A stretch of DNA of 64,000 bases from Mucilaginibacter sp. SG564 (GCF_013149275.1 NZ_JABGNA010000008.1:62001-126000); one strand, 5' to 3'. Positions 34,203 through 42,988 are shown, counted from the first letter of the stretch. Numbers and translations: made by a program. Notes: a model not told the origin generated them from the sequence alone.

Positions 34203-35489
34203 TTAAGAGATACACATGGCTTCGGCTTCTGCCTGTTTAAAGCCAAATGCATGTACCAGGGTTGCTATTTTGTTTTTAGATGGGATATTTGATAACAACA
34301 GATCATTGATACTGCTTCCTGCTTTAACACCAATATTGTCATCGGCAATTAAAGTTGGTACAGGTATGATGTTCCAGTTATCGGCCGGGTTAATATTGAT
34401 ATGAAAGTGACTGAATAGCTCGGCAAATGTTTCGGAAAGTTCCAGTCTGTCGGTTGAGGTATTGTCATTAAATTCAATAATAGCCTCTTTTTTCTCGCTG
34501 CCGTTACTCAGTCCTGATGATTTCTCAGAGTTGATGAGCTCTTTGGGTACAGAAAAACCTTTAATGATACGCGCCTCAACCGACCGTTCTGTAGTTTCAA
34601 ACAGTTTGTCATTATTCTGGATAGGGTAGGCTTTAAACTCCGGTTTTGTGTTTTCATCCTCGTACTCAATAACAATTATTTTCTGAGCACTTTTTGTTCC
34701 CTGGAAAGCACCGAGGTCTTTTTCCAGTTGCGATGGTGTGTTTAGTCCGCCATATTCGTCGGCTCCAGGGCGACTATTATCGGCTTCTTCCCGTCGAGCT
34801 TGCATAAATAGCATAGTCGATGGTAGAAAGCCCGTAGTAACTTCGCGATTGTTGAAAATCTTGATGCCGGCCTCGGTCTCAAAATCTTCCCAAACAGAAT
34901 CAGCCTCAATCAAAGGGTAATCATCCACCTCGGGGTTAAAATATAAGAGCTGGCCTTTATAATGCTCCCAGCCACCAGCATTGGCAACCTGTTGTGCAAT
35001 CACTATTGGATCGGGATTGTATTTATCCAGGAAAGTGATCTTGCTGCGCATGATGTTTTTCCAGGTTTTACGGCCCCAGTCTGAGTACAGCGCGTATTTA
35101 TCGGCGGTATCCACATTATCCGTATCACCCATGCGTATATCCTCAAACTTTACATAGTTTATGGATGATATCTTAAAGTTGGCGTTATAGTTTACATGGA
35201 TTCCAAAACCGGTGAACAGGGCTTTATCAGTGGCTAAGGCTTTTAATAGTTTAGCTAAGGTCAAGCCTTTTTCGTTCACCATTTGTTTACCCAGATCTTT
35301 CCCTTCAAAGCCGTTACCGTTTATAAATTTCGCCCTTTTGTTCCAGCAGTCTTTTGCTGTTGGCGAAGCGGCTACCAGCCCCAGCATTCGCTGCGGATAG
35401 GCATTGTCCAGGTCATAGTTCAGAATGCCGTAGGTTTGGTTTGGCCGAACCAATATTCGCCGTTCAATTTGTGGCAGATAGGTTTTCAT
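34203..35489 (-). CDS. Putative portal protein
   Basis: A 428-aa protein. Its size, early KDCWNKRAKFINGNGF, a central DKYNPDPIVIAQQVANAGG and a polar mid-section resemble portal proteins of Bacteroidetes prophages. The C-terminal third (FSVPKELINSEKSSGLSNGS, then ELSETFAELFSHF) has the helix pattern of the portal stem and crown. Location next to the capsid genes supports it. No short motif is decisive, so confidence is moderate. It overlaps 35486 by 4 bp. Confidence 0.6.
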   Translation of the reverse strand: MKTYLPQIERRILVRPNQTYGILNYDLDNAYPQRMLGLVAASPTAKDCWNKRAKFINGNGFEGKDLGKQMVNEKGLTLAKLLKALATDKALFTGFGIHVNYNANFKISSINYVKFEDIRMGDTDNVDTADKYALYSDWGRKTWKNIMRSKITFLDKYNPDPIVIAQQVANAGGWEHYKGQLLYFNPEVDDYPLIEADSVWEDFETEAGIKIFNNREVTTGFLPSTMLFMQARREEADNSRPGADEYGGLNTPSQLEKDLGAFQGTKSAQKIIVIEYEDENTKPEFKAYPIQNNDKLFETTERSVEARIIKGFSVPKELINSEKSSGLSNGSEKKEAIIEFNDNTSTDRLELSETFAELFSHFHININPADNWNIIPVPTLIADDNIGVKAGSSINDLLLSNIPSKNKIATLVHAFGFKQAEAEAMCIS

Positions 35490-35746
35490 AGGCTCCCCTT
35501 ACCCCCTGAAGGGGGAGTTAGCGAACTAACCCCTTTTACTTTTTTGGTATTTTGGTCGCCTATTTCTTGCCCCTGCTTTTTAGCACTCCCTTCAGGGGGC
35601 TGGGGGGCAAACAGACTTATTATGTGCGGGTACTTTTCCAAATACCATTCTGCTTCTTCATCGCTGGTATTGTCATTATCATGCACTGCCGCCGAGCCTG
35701 GGGCGAACTGATGCTTACCGGGTTTTAGGATATATTTTTTGGTCAT
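35486..35746 (-). CDS. Small phage-cluster protein with repeat-derived tail
   Basis: An 86-aa ORF from the second Met (MTKKYILKPGKHQFAPGSAA). The first ~45 residues look protein-like (EEAEWYLEKYPHIISLF). The remainder (PQPPEGSAKKQG...SLTPPSGGKGSL) is encoded by the two arms of a G+C-rich inverted repeat: cccctgaaggggg at 35501-35513 and its partner near 35590. Part of an intergenic hairpin has apparently been captured as coding sequence. Confidence 0.5.
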   Translation of the reverse strand: MTKKYILKPGKHQFAPGSAAVHDNDNTSDEEAEWYLEKYPHIISLFAPQPPEGSAKKQGQEIGDQNTKKVKGVSSLTPPSGGKGSL

Positions 35747-35761
35747 AAGATCATTAGTCAT

Positions 35762-35838
35762 TAGGTCATTAGTTTGAATTGATGAATTTGATGGTCATTA
35801 GCCATTTTATAATGACTAATGACCGAATGACGCGATGA
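35762..35838. repeat. Intergenic word-repeat hairpin 2
   Basis: Words 'ggtcattag' repeat on one side, and 'atgactaatgacc' and 'gaatgac' complement them on the other. No ORF. Confidence 0.6.
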
Positions 35839-36426
35839 TTATGCGGCTACCAAAGCCTCTAACGCCGCGATTGTACTGGCGTAGGTTGCTGTGCCACTTT
35901 GAGGAGCTATTGATACAGCGCGTGGAGGATATGGTTCCTTCAGCTTATCCGGGTTGGTGAGTTTTAGTTTGTAGCCACCATCCAGTGTTTCATCTGCAGC
36001 ATTGCGTTCCGCATCGGTCAGGATCAATCCGTTCACGGCCCCAAAAAGCTCAATGGCCGAGTCGCTCGATTTGTAATTGTTAACCGTAATGGCGCAAACC
36101 CTGCCGTAACCCATAGCGGTTAACTGTGTTTTGATATCGACTGATAAGCCGGCGATGTTAAAATCGATCTCCTCGGTATAGCGCGGACCGACCTGTGTTT
36201 TGGCCAGTTTGGATGTAGTGCCAAAACTGTTGTTGGTGCCTTCAAACTTGTAAACTTTGGCCGCGCTAACCGCTGTTAAACCGGTAACGATAAGCGGATT
36301 GGTGATATCATAAGTTAGTGCAATATCATCCTGGTTAAAGATGTAAACCACATCCTCGATACCCGCGGTGATAGGTTCGGCTATACCCAGCTTAAACCCC
36401 GCATTTATTTTATTATAAATTGACAT
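35839..36426 (-). CDS. Putative major tail (tube) protein
   Basis: A 195-aa protein with alternating beta strands (IEDVVYIFNQDDIALTYDIT, VYKFEGTNNSFGTTSKLAKT, YTEEIDFNIAGLSVDIKTQL). A 'Y.F...N....T....K...GP.Y..ei.f...' layout like this occurs in tail-tube proteins. Size is right for a tube monomer. An alternative is a head-decoration protein. It is placed unusually, between portal and capsid. Confidence 0.5.
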   Translation of the reverse strand: MSIYNKINAGFKLGIAEPITAGIEDVVYIFNQDDIALTYDITNPLIVTGLTAVSAAKVYKFEGTNNSFGTTSKLAKTQVGPRYTEEIDFNIAGLSVDIKTQLTAMGYGRVCAITVNNYKSSDSAIELFGAVNGLILTDAERNAADETLDGGYKLKLTNPDKLKEPYPPRAVSIAPQSGTATYASTIAALEALVAA

Positions 36427-36598
36427 ACTTTTAATTAGTGAATTATTGATTTATTGAATTAGTGATTGAGGGTAGTTATTGAATTATTGATTTATTGAAT
36501 TAGTGATTGGGTTTAGGTTTTTAATTATTGAATTGTAATAGAGATTTTTTTCATTCACTAATTCAATAAATCAATAATTCAGCAATTGCGCAGCGCGC
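36427..36598. repeat. Intergenic word-repeat hairpin 3
   Basis: The left part repeats 'gaattattgatttattg' and 'gaattagtga' twice. The right part carries 'cactaattcaataaatcaa' and 'taattc', their reverse complements. The full arm is more than 25 bp, with a ~60-nt loop. Confidence 0.75.
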
Positions 36599-37807
36599 TT
36601 ATGCGCTTAGGTAGAACAGTTCGTTAGCAAATTTGTAGTTTACGGCGGCCTTCATGCGGGCCTTCATGCGTACTACGTTGTCGTTGGTGTAGGGCTTCAT
36701 GTAAACGGTTGATAGTTCGGATGCATCCCCCAATAAGTCGACCCCTAAGAACAGATTTGAGGAACGGGCACCCAGGATGGTGTTGGCCTGCCAGTGATTC
36801 ATCAATTGTAACGGTAAACCCAGGTAATCCATCTTTTTAGGATCTGTGAAGGCATTGAGTACATTAACCGCTTTATCTGCCTGTGCCTGGGCGTAGGCAT
36901 AACCTACGTGTAAAGGGATCTGCAGGTTAAAGTCGGATTGGCTACGGTCGGCTGGATCCAATTGTGCATAAATACCGGCTAAAACACCCAGTACGTTGCT
37001 GGCATTGATGTAGCTAACTGTTGCCGCGGTTGACGTACCTGTAAAGGTGGCCGGTTTGCGGGTGTTTACTTCGTTAAAGTTTCGCACCAACTTAAAGGTT
37101 GTAGCACCGGCTACTTTAATAAAGTACGATTGTCCCTGAACATTGATGCCTGTTGCTCCATTGGTCGTATCCTTGCTGCTGCCGGTTACGCCGGTGATGG
37201 TTACTACATCGCCATCACGCAGGGAGGCTGTACTGGTCACGGTTACTATACCTGATGCGTCGATAGCCGTCGCGGCCATAGAGGTGGCTGATTTGCCCAG
37301 ATCAACTTTATAAACTCCAGACGCGGCAGCTATGGTTGGTAGTAAACCAGCGAAATCGGCGGTGAAGGCAGCTTCTTTGGTAGCGCTTTTGCCCAGCCAG
37401 TACAGGCGCTCGTTGGCTATCTGTATTTTGGTTAAATAGCGCTGTACCATAAAGTCGGACAGGTCGACAATACCTTCATAATCCATAAAGGCGCCTGGTT
37501 TTAAGGCCTGTGCCTCCCATGACTGGGCCAGTTTATCCCATTGTTCCTGTTTCATGAATTCGTACACTACCGGGTCAAGGTAGCTTTCGGTTTGCTGAGC
37601 GGTTGTACCCTGATCGGTAAACAGACCGGATGGGTTTTGCAGTACCACGTCGTCATCAACATCAAGTATAACCTTGCGCGATTTGACGTCGTTAATTACG
37701 GTGAGCAGGCCACGCTTTACGGAATCGGCTTCCAGCAGCGTGCTTGCCATGAACCCGGCCAGCGCTTCGCCGGCATAGGTGTTGTTAGTGAATGTAAATT
37801 GAGCCAT
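36599..37807 (-). CDS. Putative major capsid protein with inserted Ig-like domain
   Basis: A 402-aa protein. The N-terminal ~160 residues (SVKRGLLTVINDVKSRKVIL, DFMVQRYLTKIQIANERLYW) and the C-terminal ~110 residues (LPLQLMNHWQANTILGARSS, LFLGVDLLGDASE) fit an HK97-like capsid of the kind found in Bacteroidetes phages. Residues ~185-265 are a Ser/Thr-rich beta insertion (GIVTVTSTASLRDGDVVTIT) resembling a surface Ig-like domain. It lies next to the ClpP-like head protease, which supports the capsid call. Confidence 0.72.
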   Translation of the reverse strand: MAQFTFTNNTYAGEALAGFMASTLLEADSVKRGLLTVINDVKSRKVILDVDDDVVLQNPSGLFTDQGTTAQQTESYLDPVVYEFMKQEQWDKLAQSWEAQALKPGAFMDYEGIVDLSDFMVQRYLTKIQIANERLYWLGKSATKEAAFTADFAGLLPTIAAASGVYKVDLGKSATSMAATAIDASGIVTVTSTASLRDGDVVTITGVTGSSKDTTNGATGINVQGQSYFIKVAGATTFKLVRNFNEVNTRKPATFTGTSTAATVSYINASNVLGVLAGIYAQLDPADRSQSDFNLQIPLHVGYAYAQAQADKAVNVLNAFTDPKKMDYLGLPLQLMNHWQANTILGARSSNLFLGVDLLGDASELSTVYMKPYTNDNVVRMKARMKAAVNYKFANELFYLSA

Positions 37808-37910
37808 TTTTTACTCTGGTTTGTGTTTTGTGTGGCGTGTTGCCGGTATATGATTGTGTTTTTAGTAGTTATGTTTTCCTCGAACCTCGTTCCCCGAAAC
37901 TGGTAACGAA

Positions 37911-39098
37911 TTATTTCCCTATCGCTTTTTTAACCGCGTTCTTAGCTATTTCGCTTTGCGGGGCGAAGAATGGGGTTGCTTCGGCTTTTGCTTTGTTGCT
38001 GCGTTTGGAGCCTTCGGGTGTAAAGGTCGATTTGATCTCGTTTTTAACCTCCACGCGTGTTTTTTGCAGACTGTTGTTGGCTGTTTCCAGGGCTGCTTTG
38101 GCTTCGCTTAACAGCGCGTTTTGGGCGTGAAGCCTGGCTTTGAGTTGCTGTACTCGATTTTCCACATCGAGAGGCCTTTTTGACGATCTCAGTTTATCAT
38201 CAGGCAGATCATCATCCTCGTCATCAATATTGGTTTCGCAGGGACTTACCTTTTGCACCTGGCCTTTTTGCACGGTTACTTTTTTGCCTTCGGCAGTGGT
38301 GTAGGTATCGGCCGGGGCAGGGGTGGTCATGTCTTCGTCCTGGTATACTTCGGTGCCCTGGTCTATGTCGCCAGCATGATGCAGGGTGCCTTTGTCGGTA
38401 ATGGTTTGCTTGTTCACCACTTTTTTAAAGAAGTTCATAATCTTATCCAAAACCGAAGTGGTTTTCTCGATAAGTTCTCTGTTTTCGATGTTCATGTTGT
38501 TTTTATTGTTTAAGATTTTGTTAATGCATCGCTGGTAAACCGCAGGGGCGGTATCGGTGTATTTTTGGATAAGGGCGCTGTTGGTAATGGGCGAATTGTA
38601 ATCGTCAATGCGGTCAATAAAACCCAGATCAAGGGCCTGGTCGGCAGTCATCCAGGTAACGGAATTGATGAGGCTGTTGATGGTGATCCCGTCTAGACCA
38701 GATTTATCCATGTAGATCTGTGCCAGGCGCGATTGTACCACATTGAGCATCTGCACATCTTTTAAAAGCTCATCGGCATTACCGCCCGAGCCTACCATGG
38801 GTTTGTGGATCATGAGCAGGGCATATTTGCTCATCACCACCTGCTGGCCGCCCATGGCCACAACCGAAGCTGCCGAGGCGGCCAGCGCATCAATATAAGT
38901 AGTTACCTTGCCTGGATATTTTTTTAGCAGATCATAAATGGCGATGGCGTCAAACGCGCTGCCGCCTACCGAACTGATGTGTACGTCTACATCGGCGCCG
39001 GCTGCAGCCTCCAGTTGTTGCTGGATGTAAGCTGATGATAAGGTGCCCGAACCTATACAGTCGGTTTCGGTATCATGTAAATAAATTTTGTAGCTCAT
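37911..39098 (-). CDS. ClpP-like head maturation protease with scaffold tail
   Basis: A 395-aa protein. Residues ~1-190 are a ClpP-fold serine protease: ISSVGGSAFDAIAIYDLL, nucleophile region YIDALAASAASVVAMGG, and catalytic His in ALLMIHKPM. Residues ~205-390 are charged, with a coiled coil (VENRVQQLKARLHAQNALLS) and an Ala/Lys-rich end typical of a scaffold. Protease and scaffold are fused as in many siphophages. The stop lies ~100 bp before the capsid gene in transcription. Confidence 0.88.
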   Translation of the reverse strand: MSYKIYLHDTETDCIGSGTLSSAYIQQQLEAAAGADVDVHISSVGGSAFDAIAIYDLLKKYPGKVTTYIDALAASAASVVAMGGQQVVMSKYALLMIHKPMVGSGGNADELLKDVQMLNVVQSRLAQIYMDKSGLDGITINSLINSVTWMTADQALDLGFIDRIDDYNSPITNSALIQKYTDTAPAVYQRCINKILNNKNNMNIENRELIEKTTSVLDKIMNFFKKVVNKQTITDKGTLHHAGDIDQGTEVYQDEDMTTPAPADTYTTAEGKKVTVQKGQVQKVSPCETNIDDEDDDLPDDKLRSSKRPLDVENRVQQLKARLHAQNALLSEAKAALETANNSLQKTRVEVKNEIKSTFTPEGSKRSNKAKAEATPFFAPQSEIAKNAVKKAIGK

Positions 39099-39310
39099 GT
39101 TGTTGAGATATTAGGTGTGAGTGTTGTCTGAATCAGAATTTACAGGATTTTAGAATGGACAGAATAATTCTGTGAATTAATGAATTCTGAAAATTCTGAT
39201 TCAGACAGGAGTTTTTGAAGATGTGCCATTATTAAATGTGAAGCAGGTTTGCTTACGTGTTTAATATGCTGATTGGCATAATTCAAAGATCGTGATTTGT
39301 TTTTAGTTTG

Positions 39311-39338
39311 GTGGTGACAGTGGTTTGTCAGTGGGTGA
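39311..39338. repeat. 28-bp direct repeat, copy 1, with TGACA/TGTCA dyad
   Basis: Exact 28-bp match to 39476-39503. Inside it is the dyad TGACAGTGGTTTGTCA, operator-like in form. Confidence 0.65.
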
Positions 39339-39475
39339 TTTCTTTTTCTGAACCTTGATTTTCCTGATTTCAGGATTAAAGGATTCTTGCAATTAGAATC
39401 AAGGCTATCTTAGAATCCTACAAATCAAGGTTCAGACTAATTGATATTCAAATATCGGAACAATTATTTATTGGC

Positions 39476-39503
39476 GTGGTGACAGTGGTTTGTCAGTGGG
39501 TGA
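39476..39503. repeat. 28-bp direct repeat, copy 2, with TGACA/TGTCA dyad
   Basis: Second exact copy, 165 bp from the first, in the same orientation, upstream of the head protease gene in the transcription direction. Confidence 0.65.
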
Positions 39504-39624
39504 ATTTTGTCTGAACTGGGATTAAACGGATTTATTAGATTTTTGGGATTTTGATATGCATGGCTATTAATCTGGGTAATCCTTTAATCCCAGGAATCAA
39601 GGTTCAGACAATAATTCAGACAAC

Positions 39625-39855
39625 TTACTCCGAAAAGCAATTCAGCGCCCGCCATATGGTGCGTTCATCTCTGCCGAACTTGACTTCGGCTTCCAGTACC
39701 GCCTGGTTTTTGCTGAGGCCGCGTGTTTGCATCTGGGCATCTACCCACAGGTAAATTTCGCGATAGGTAAATATTTTTGTGGTGATGAAACCGGCCTTGT
39801 ACATGGCCGTAAATACGCCTTCATCAAACAGCGTGTTGGCAAGTTGGATGTTCAT
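39625..39855 (-). CDS. Small putative wHTH-like phage protein
   Basis: A 76-aa protein from the ATG at 39853-39855 (MNIQLANTLFDEGVFTAMYK). The C-terminal half, FTYREIYLWVDAQMQTRGLS followed by FGRDERTIWRALNCF, has a helix-turn-helix-like layout. The frame also opens upstream through the heptanucleotide repeat, but that part is low complexity and is left out. The role is unknown; a regulator of late genes is possible. Confidence 0.55.
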   Translation of the reverse strand: MNIQLANTLFDEGVFTAMYKAGFITTKIFTYREIYLWVDAQMQTRGLSKNQAVLEAEVKFGRDERTIWRALNCFSE

Positions 39856-39864
39856 GAGAGGGAA

Positions 39865-39981
39865 GTCAAAAGTCAAAAGTCAAAAGTCAAAAGTCAAAAG
39901 TCAAAAGGCAAAAGGCAAAAGGCAAAAGGCAAAAGGCAAAAGGCAAAAGGCAAAAGGCAAAAGGCAAAAGGCAAAAGGCAA
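39865..39981. repeat. Heptanucleotide tandem repeat (GTCAAAA)6(GGCAAAA)10
   Basis: Six GTCAAAA units (39865-39906) are followed by ten GGCAAAA units and a partial one (39907-39981). Partially complementary copies (ttttgacttttga, taacttttgactt) follow at 40027-40055, so the gap can fold like the other word hairpins. It lies directly upstream of the 39625-39855 gene. Repeat-unit slippage here could alter spacing in that upstream region. Confidence 0.9.
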
Positions 39982-40068
39982 TGATTGTTATGGTGTTTGG
40001 CATAGTTGTATCGCCGATATAAAGGATTTTGACTTTTGAATTTTAACTTTTGACTTAAAGCCAAGGGC

Positions 40069-42432
40069 TTACAAATTCACCCTGTTAACCGTTTGGGCCA
40101 GGATGTTTTGCTGGTTGTTGATGTCTTTTACATCTACGTAAACAGGGGGGAAGTTGTTGATCATTTGGTAGGCCAGGGTATTGGCCAGCTCTTTTACATC
40201 ATTAACCGGTTGGTTGTAGTAGCGGTTGGCATTGCCGCCATCGGTAAATATACCGCCTATGGCATAACCCCGGCTTGGGTTGGGTATCGAAAAATCCCTG
40301 CCGCCATGGGCTACATTGATGGCGCTCACCAGGTTACGTGCCCAGGGATTGCGCATGGCTTCGGATACTACTATAGCCTCGCCCGAACGCAGGTAGGCAT
40401 TGGTATTATCGGTACTACTGTAACCGGGCAGCAGGGCGCCGCGCCCGTCCGACTGGTAGTGCAGACCGCCCTGGGCATATTGCGGTGGTTTTTGAGCCGC
40501 GATGGTGGCTACCTGTATAGCTGTTGAAGCAATAATACCCGGAATAACAAATGCAGCCAGCATACCCGCCTGCGAAGTAGCTTTGGTAACCGCCAATGCA
40601 CCGTTGATAACCGCCTGTAGTATGGATGCCTTTTGCTCCGATTTAAAGGCTTTTACCTTTTCGGCGGCTTCCTGCTTTTGGTATTTGGCTTCGATAGCCT
40701 GGCGTTGGGTGTTGGTGAGGCTTTTGTTGCTCAGCTCGGCGGCTTTGTCTTTTTCCAGGCCCTTTATTTTGGCATCGCTTTGGTTTTTGATATTGTTTTG
40801 CAGGATAGAAAACGCCGCGTTGGCTACCTGTTGGGCGCTTTGCATGGCAAAATCCTGGCGCTGCTGCTCGTACTGTTGGGTAAGCTGCGTAATTTCCTGC
40901 TGTTTTTTTGTTTCCAGCTCCTTGATCTTATCGGCATTGCCGGCAGCCAGGCTTATTTCATAATTGTATTTATCGGTGATCAGCTGTTTTTCGGCATCCA
41001 GTTTTTGACCGGGGAGGATGGCTTTATCAACGTTCTTTTGGTCGTTATCTATAGTCAATCTTTGTTGCTCGGCCGCAGTAAACATGTCCTGCATGTGCTT
41101 TTTGGCTTCGTCAAAATCGTTTTTATTAAAAAATTGCACCTTATCGCCAATGGCCAGGTGGAATTTTTCCTGCAGTTGCTCGGCCAGCTTATTATAATCA
41201 TCCTGGCTGATCAGTTTTTTACTCAACTGATCATTTAATAAAGCCAGCTCGGTATCGTAATGCTGTTTATCCAGTTCAATTTGTTTGGCAAAAGTGATGG
41301 ATTGGGCTTCGAGTAAATCGGCGCTGCGGGTTTGGGGAGCCTCTTTTTTAACGTGGGCTTTTTTAAGTTTCGAAGGAGTTGTTAATTCTGTATTATTATC
41401 CTGAGCCATAGCTTTTGCCATTTTGTTGTTGCCTCCTGCAAATTGCTTCAGAAAATCAATTTGATTTTGTAAATCCTGTTTTCTCTGATCCTGTATTTTT
41501 CTTGCCTCATCCGCACGATCATTAACTGTTTTTCTTAATGCGTCTTTTTCAACGGCTCCAAAATTTCGGATTGCTGCTTTTGCTATTTGAGATTCAGATG
41601 CGCCACTTGCTTTTAGGCTTTCAGCTGTTGGTGTGATGATCCTCGCCAATTCAGATTGGCGTGCGCTATATATTTTTTTCTTTTGAAAATCGGCATCCAG
41701 CATTTGTGCACTAAGTTTTTCTATTTTGGCTTCAGCAGCTCTCGCCCTCGCATTTTCAACCAATGATTTAGTAAGCTCGTCACAAGTTTTTTTAGCCTTA
41801 CCATTCATAATACTTTCATCACTTAAAGCCTTTAGATATTCAGGGAATTCTTTCTTCAGCTCTTTTACACTTAAAAGCCTGTCGTTGTATGAATTATTAA
41901 CATCTGTAGCTGATTTGTAAAGAATTTGAAAACGTGTAATCTGGGAAGAGGCTTCGCCATTCGATGACTTCATTACATCATTAAGATTTTTAAAGTTTGA
42001 AACCATGGCGCTCAATGCATCTTTTCCCATAAATAGTGCTTTGGCAAAGTTTATAATTTCGGGAAGGAAAGCAGTAATAATAGCTAACCCTCCGGTTAAA
42101 GCTGTTTGCCAGGATAAAGTTGCTGCCCTTAGAAGTTTGACAACCTCTGTCCACGTCAAAAAAGAAGTAGATAGATCTGATATCTTATTGTCAGCTTTAT
42201 CTCCAGATGAAACTAATTCTTGATTTTGAGCATTAATTTTAGATAAAGAATCCGCATATTTTGATAGGTTTTTATCTAACGAATTTAAGCCATTTGACAA
42301 AGAATTAAATGGTTGTGAAAGGCCAACGACCGAATTGCGCAAACTATCAAATGCCTTTATGTATTGGTTTATTTGATTTTGCCCGTCGCTGCTAATATTA
42401 ACCTCAACGGAGATTTTGTTTTCTTCTGCCAT
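40069..42432 (-). CDS. Tail tape-measure protein
   Basis: A 787-aa protein. A coiled-coil N-terminus (residues ~1-85), a hydrophobic patch (AALTGG-type, ~100-125), long charged helices (~130-560), a second Ala-rich hydrophobic region (AVINGALAVTKATSQAG...IASTAIQVATIAA, ~600-650) and a glycine-rich end (QYAQGGLHYQSDGRGALLPG) give the normal tape-measure profile. At about 1.5 A per residue the tail would be near 118 nm, siphovirus-like. Its first ~90 residues resemble the separate 43777 protein. Confidence 0.85.
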   Translation of the reverse strand: MAEENKISVEVNISSDGQNQINQYIKAFDSLRNSVVGLSQPFNSLSNGLNSLDKNLSKYADSLSKINAQNQELVSSGDKADNKISDLSTSFLTWTEVVKLLRAATLSWQTALTGGLAIITAFLPEIINFAKALFMGKDALSAMVSNFKNLNDVMKSSNGEASSQITRFQILYKSATDVNNSYNDRLLSVKELKKEFPEYLKALSDESIMNGKAKKTCDELTKSLVENARARAAEAKIEKLSAQMLDADFQKKKIYSARQSELARIITPTAESLKASGASESQIAKAAIRNFGAVEKDALRKTVNDRADEARKIQDQRKQDLQNQIDFLKQFAGGNNKMAKAMAQDNNTELTTPSKLKKAHVKKEAPQTRSADLLEAQSITFAKQIELDKQHYDTELALLNDQLSKKLISQDDYNKLAEQLQEKFHLAIGDKVQFFNKNDFDEAKKHMQDMFTAAEQQRLTIDNDQKNVDKAILPGQKLDAEKQLITDKYNYEISLAAGNADKIKELETKKQQEITQLTQQYEQQRQDFAMQSAQQVANAAFSILQNNIKNQSDAKIKGLEKDKAAELSNKSLTNTQRQAIEAKYQKQEAAEKVKAFKSEQKASILQAVINGALAVTKATSQAGMLAAFVIPGIIASTAIQVATIAAQKPPQYAQGGLHYQSDGRGALLPGYSSTDNTNAYLRSGEAIVVSEAMRNPWARNLVSAINVAHGGRDFSIPNPSRGYAIGGIFTDGGNANRYYNQPVNDVKELANTLAYQMINNFPPVYVDVKDINNQQNILAQTVNRVNL

Positions 42433-42468
42433 TACATTATAAATTATTATTATTGTTATACATTGATA

Positions 42469-42476
42469 TAGATTTG
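42469..42476 (+). promoter_or_regulatory. -7 promoter element of array gene A
   Basis: TAGATTTG fits TAnnTTTG and ends 7 bp before the ATG at 42484, so the transcript would start at or next to the start codon. Confidence 0.45.
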
Positions 42477-42483
42477 AATAGTT

Positions 42484-42639
42484 ATGAAAAAATTAAATTT
42501 TAAAAATTTTGATGTATGGGGGTGCGAGAAAAAGCTTGTTGAATTTGTTAATGAAAACAATATTACAAAAGAAGATATCCTGAAAATTATGTATACCGCA
42601 TCCGGTGGATTATTGCTTTTTTATTATACAATTGAATAG
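42484..42639 (+). CDS. Small array protein A
   Basis: 51 aa: MKKLNFKNFDVWGCEKKLVE, then FVNENNITKEDILKIMY and LLLFYYTIE. Member of a five-gene family in this locus with the shared core [FI]NENNI.[KR]EDIL.I and a closing hydrophobic strand ending F/WYY.E. The predicted order beta-helix-beta-beta resembles tiny proteins of the Cse60 type, but I cannot establish homology. It is transcribed opposite to all the surrounding structural genes and starts 51 bp from the tape-measure start. Confidence 0.75.
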   Translation: MKKLNFKNFDVWGCEKKLVEFVNENNITKEDILKIMYTASGGLLLFYYTIE

Positions 42640-42640
42640 A

Positions 42641-42814
42641 TTAGACCCTCCTCACCAGTCCAAATATCTTCCGCTTAAACTGGTATCTTGATGAGCGTCT
42701 GTGCTCATCAAGATCGAATAAATCAAAGTTAATTATAGAGCGTGGACGCTTATATAGCACTACATTCAAGCGAAGGCGCTTGAATGGGCGGGATATTTTG
42801 TTATCATCTGCCAT
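42641..42814 (-). pseudogene. Tape-measure-start-like fragment (MADDNKIS...)
   Basis: A 57-codon frame starting MADDNKIS, close to the tape-measure start MAEENKIS, then diverging into an Arg-rich sequence. Its DNA contains two perfect stem-loops (atcttgatgagc/gctcatcaagat at 42685-42714 and ttcaagcg/cgcttgaa near 42770), so much of it may be terminator DNA rather than code. It starts 30 bp from array gene B in divergent orientation. Probably a vestige of module duplication. Confidence 0.4.
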
Positions 42815-42844
42815 TTTTATAGGTTTAGTAAATAATTAATTGTT

Positions 42845-42988
42845 ATGAAAATATTAAAAGCAAAGGCGTTTAAAGATTTAGACAAACTGACATCGTTTGC
42901 TAATGATCTTAGGCTCACAAAGGATGATATAGTAGTAATTACTCAGACTGAATATTGGATTGTTTTGTGGTATTATGAAGAGGAATAA
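42845..42988 (+). CDS. Small array protein B
   Basis: 47 aa: MKILKAKAFKDLDKLTSFAN, DLRLTKDDIVVITQTEYW, IVLWYYEEE. The most diverged member; it keeps the K..F, helix, [TK][KR][ED]DI..IT and WYYEEE pattern. A hairpin follows at once: aataagtagca and tgctacttatt at about 42983-43024, a plausible terminator. Divergent from the MADDNKIS fragment. Confidence 0.7.
   Translation: MKILKAKAFKDLDKLTSFANDLRLTKDDIVVITQTEYWIVLWYYEEE

Larger units (their letters stand above)
39126..39622. repeat. Cluster of inverted word repeats
   Basis: Three nested fold-back elements fill this 525-bp gap: ctgaatcagaattt (39128) with aaattctgattcag (39190); tctgaaccttgatt (39347) with aatcaaggttcaga (39423); and gtctgaac (39511) with gttcagac (39603). 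No ORF of credible composition is present on either strand. Confidence 0.7.

Noticed and set aside
35289..35711. Long plus-strand ORF antisense to portal and small gene
   Set aside because: Antisense shadow; its proline/serine-rich end comes from the inverted repeat.
39865..39981. Possible CRISPR array
   Set aside because: Seven-base units without spacers are a microsatellite, not repeats with spacers; no cas genes in the window.
39727..40039. Lys/Gln/Ser-rich plus-strand ORFs over the heptanucleotide repeat
   Set aside because: Translations of a 7-bp tandem repeat are open in several frames by composition; not genes.
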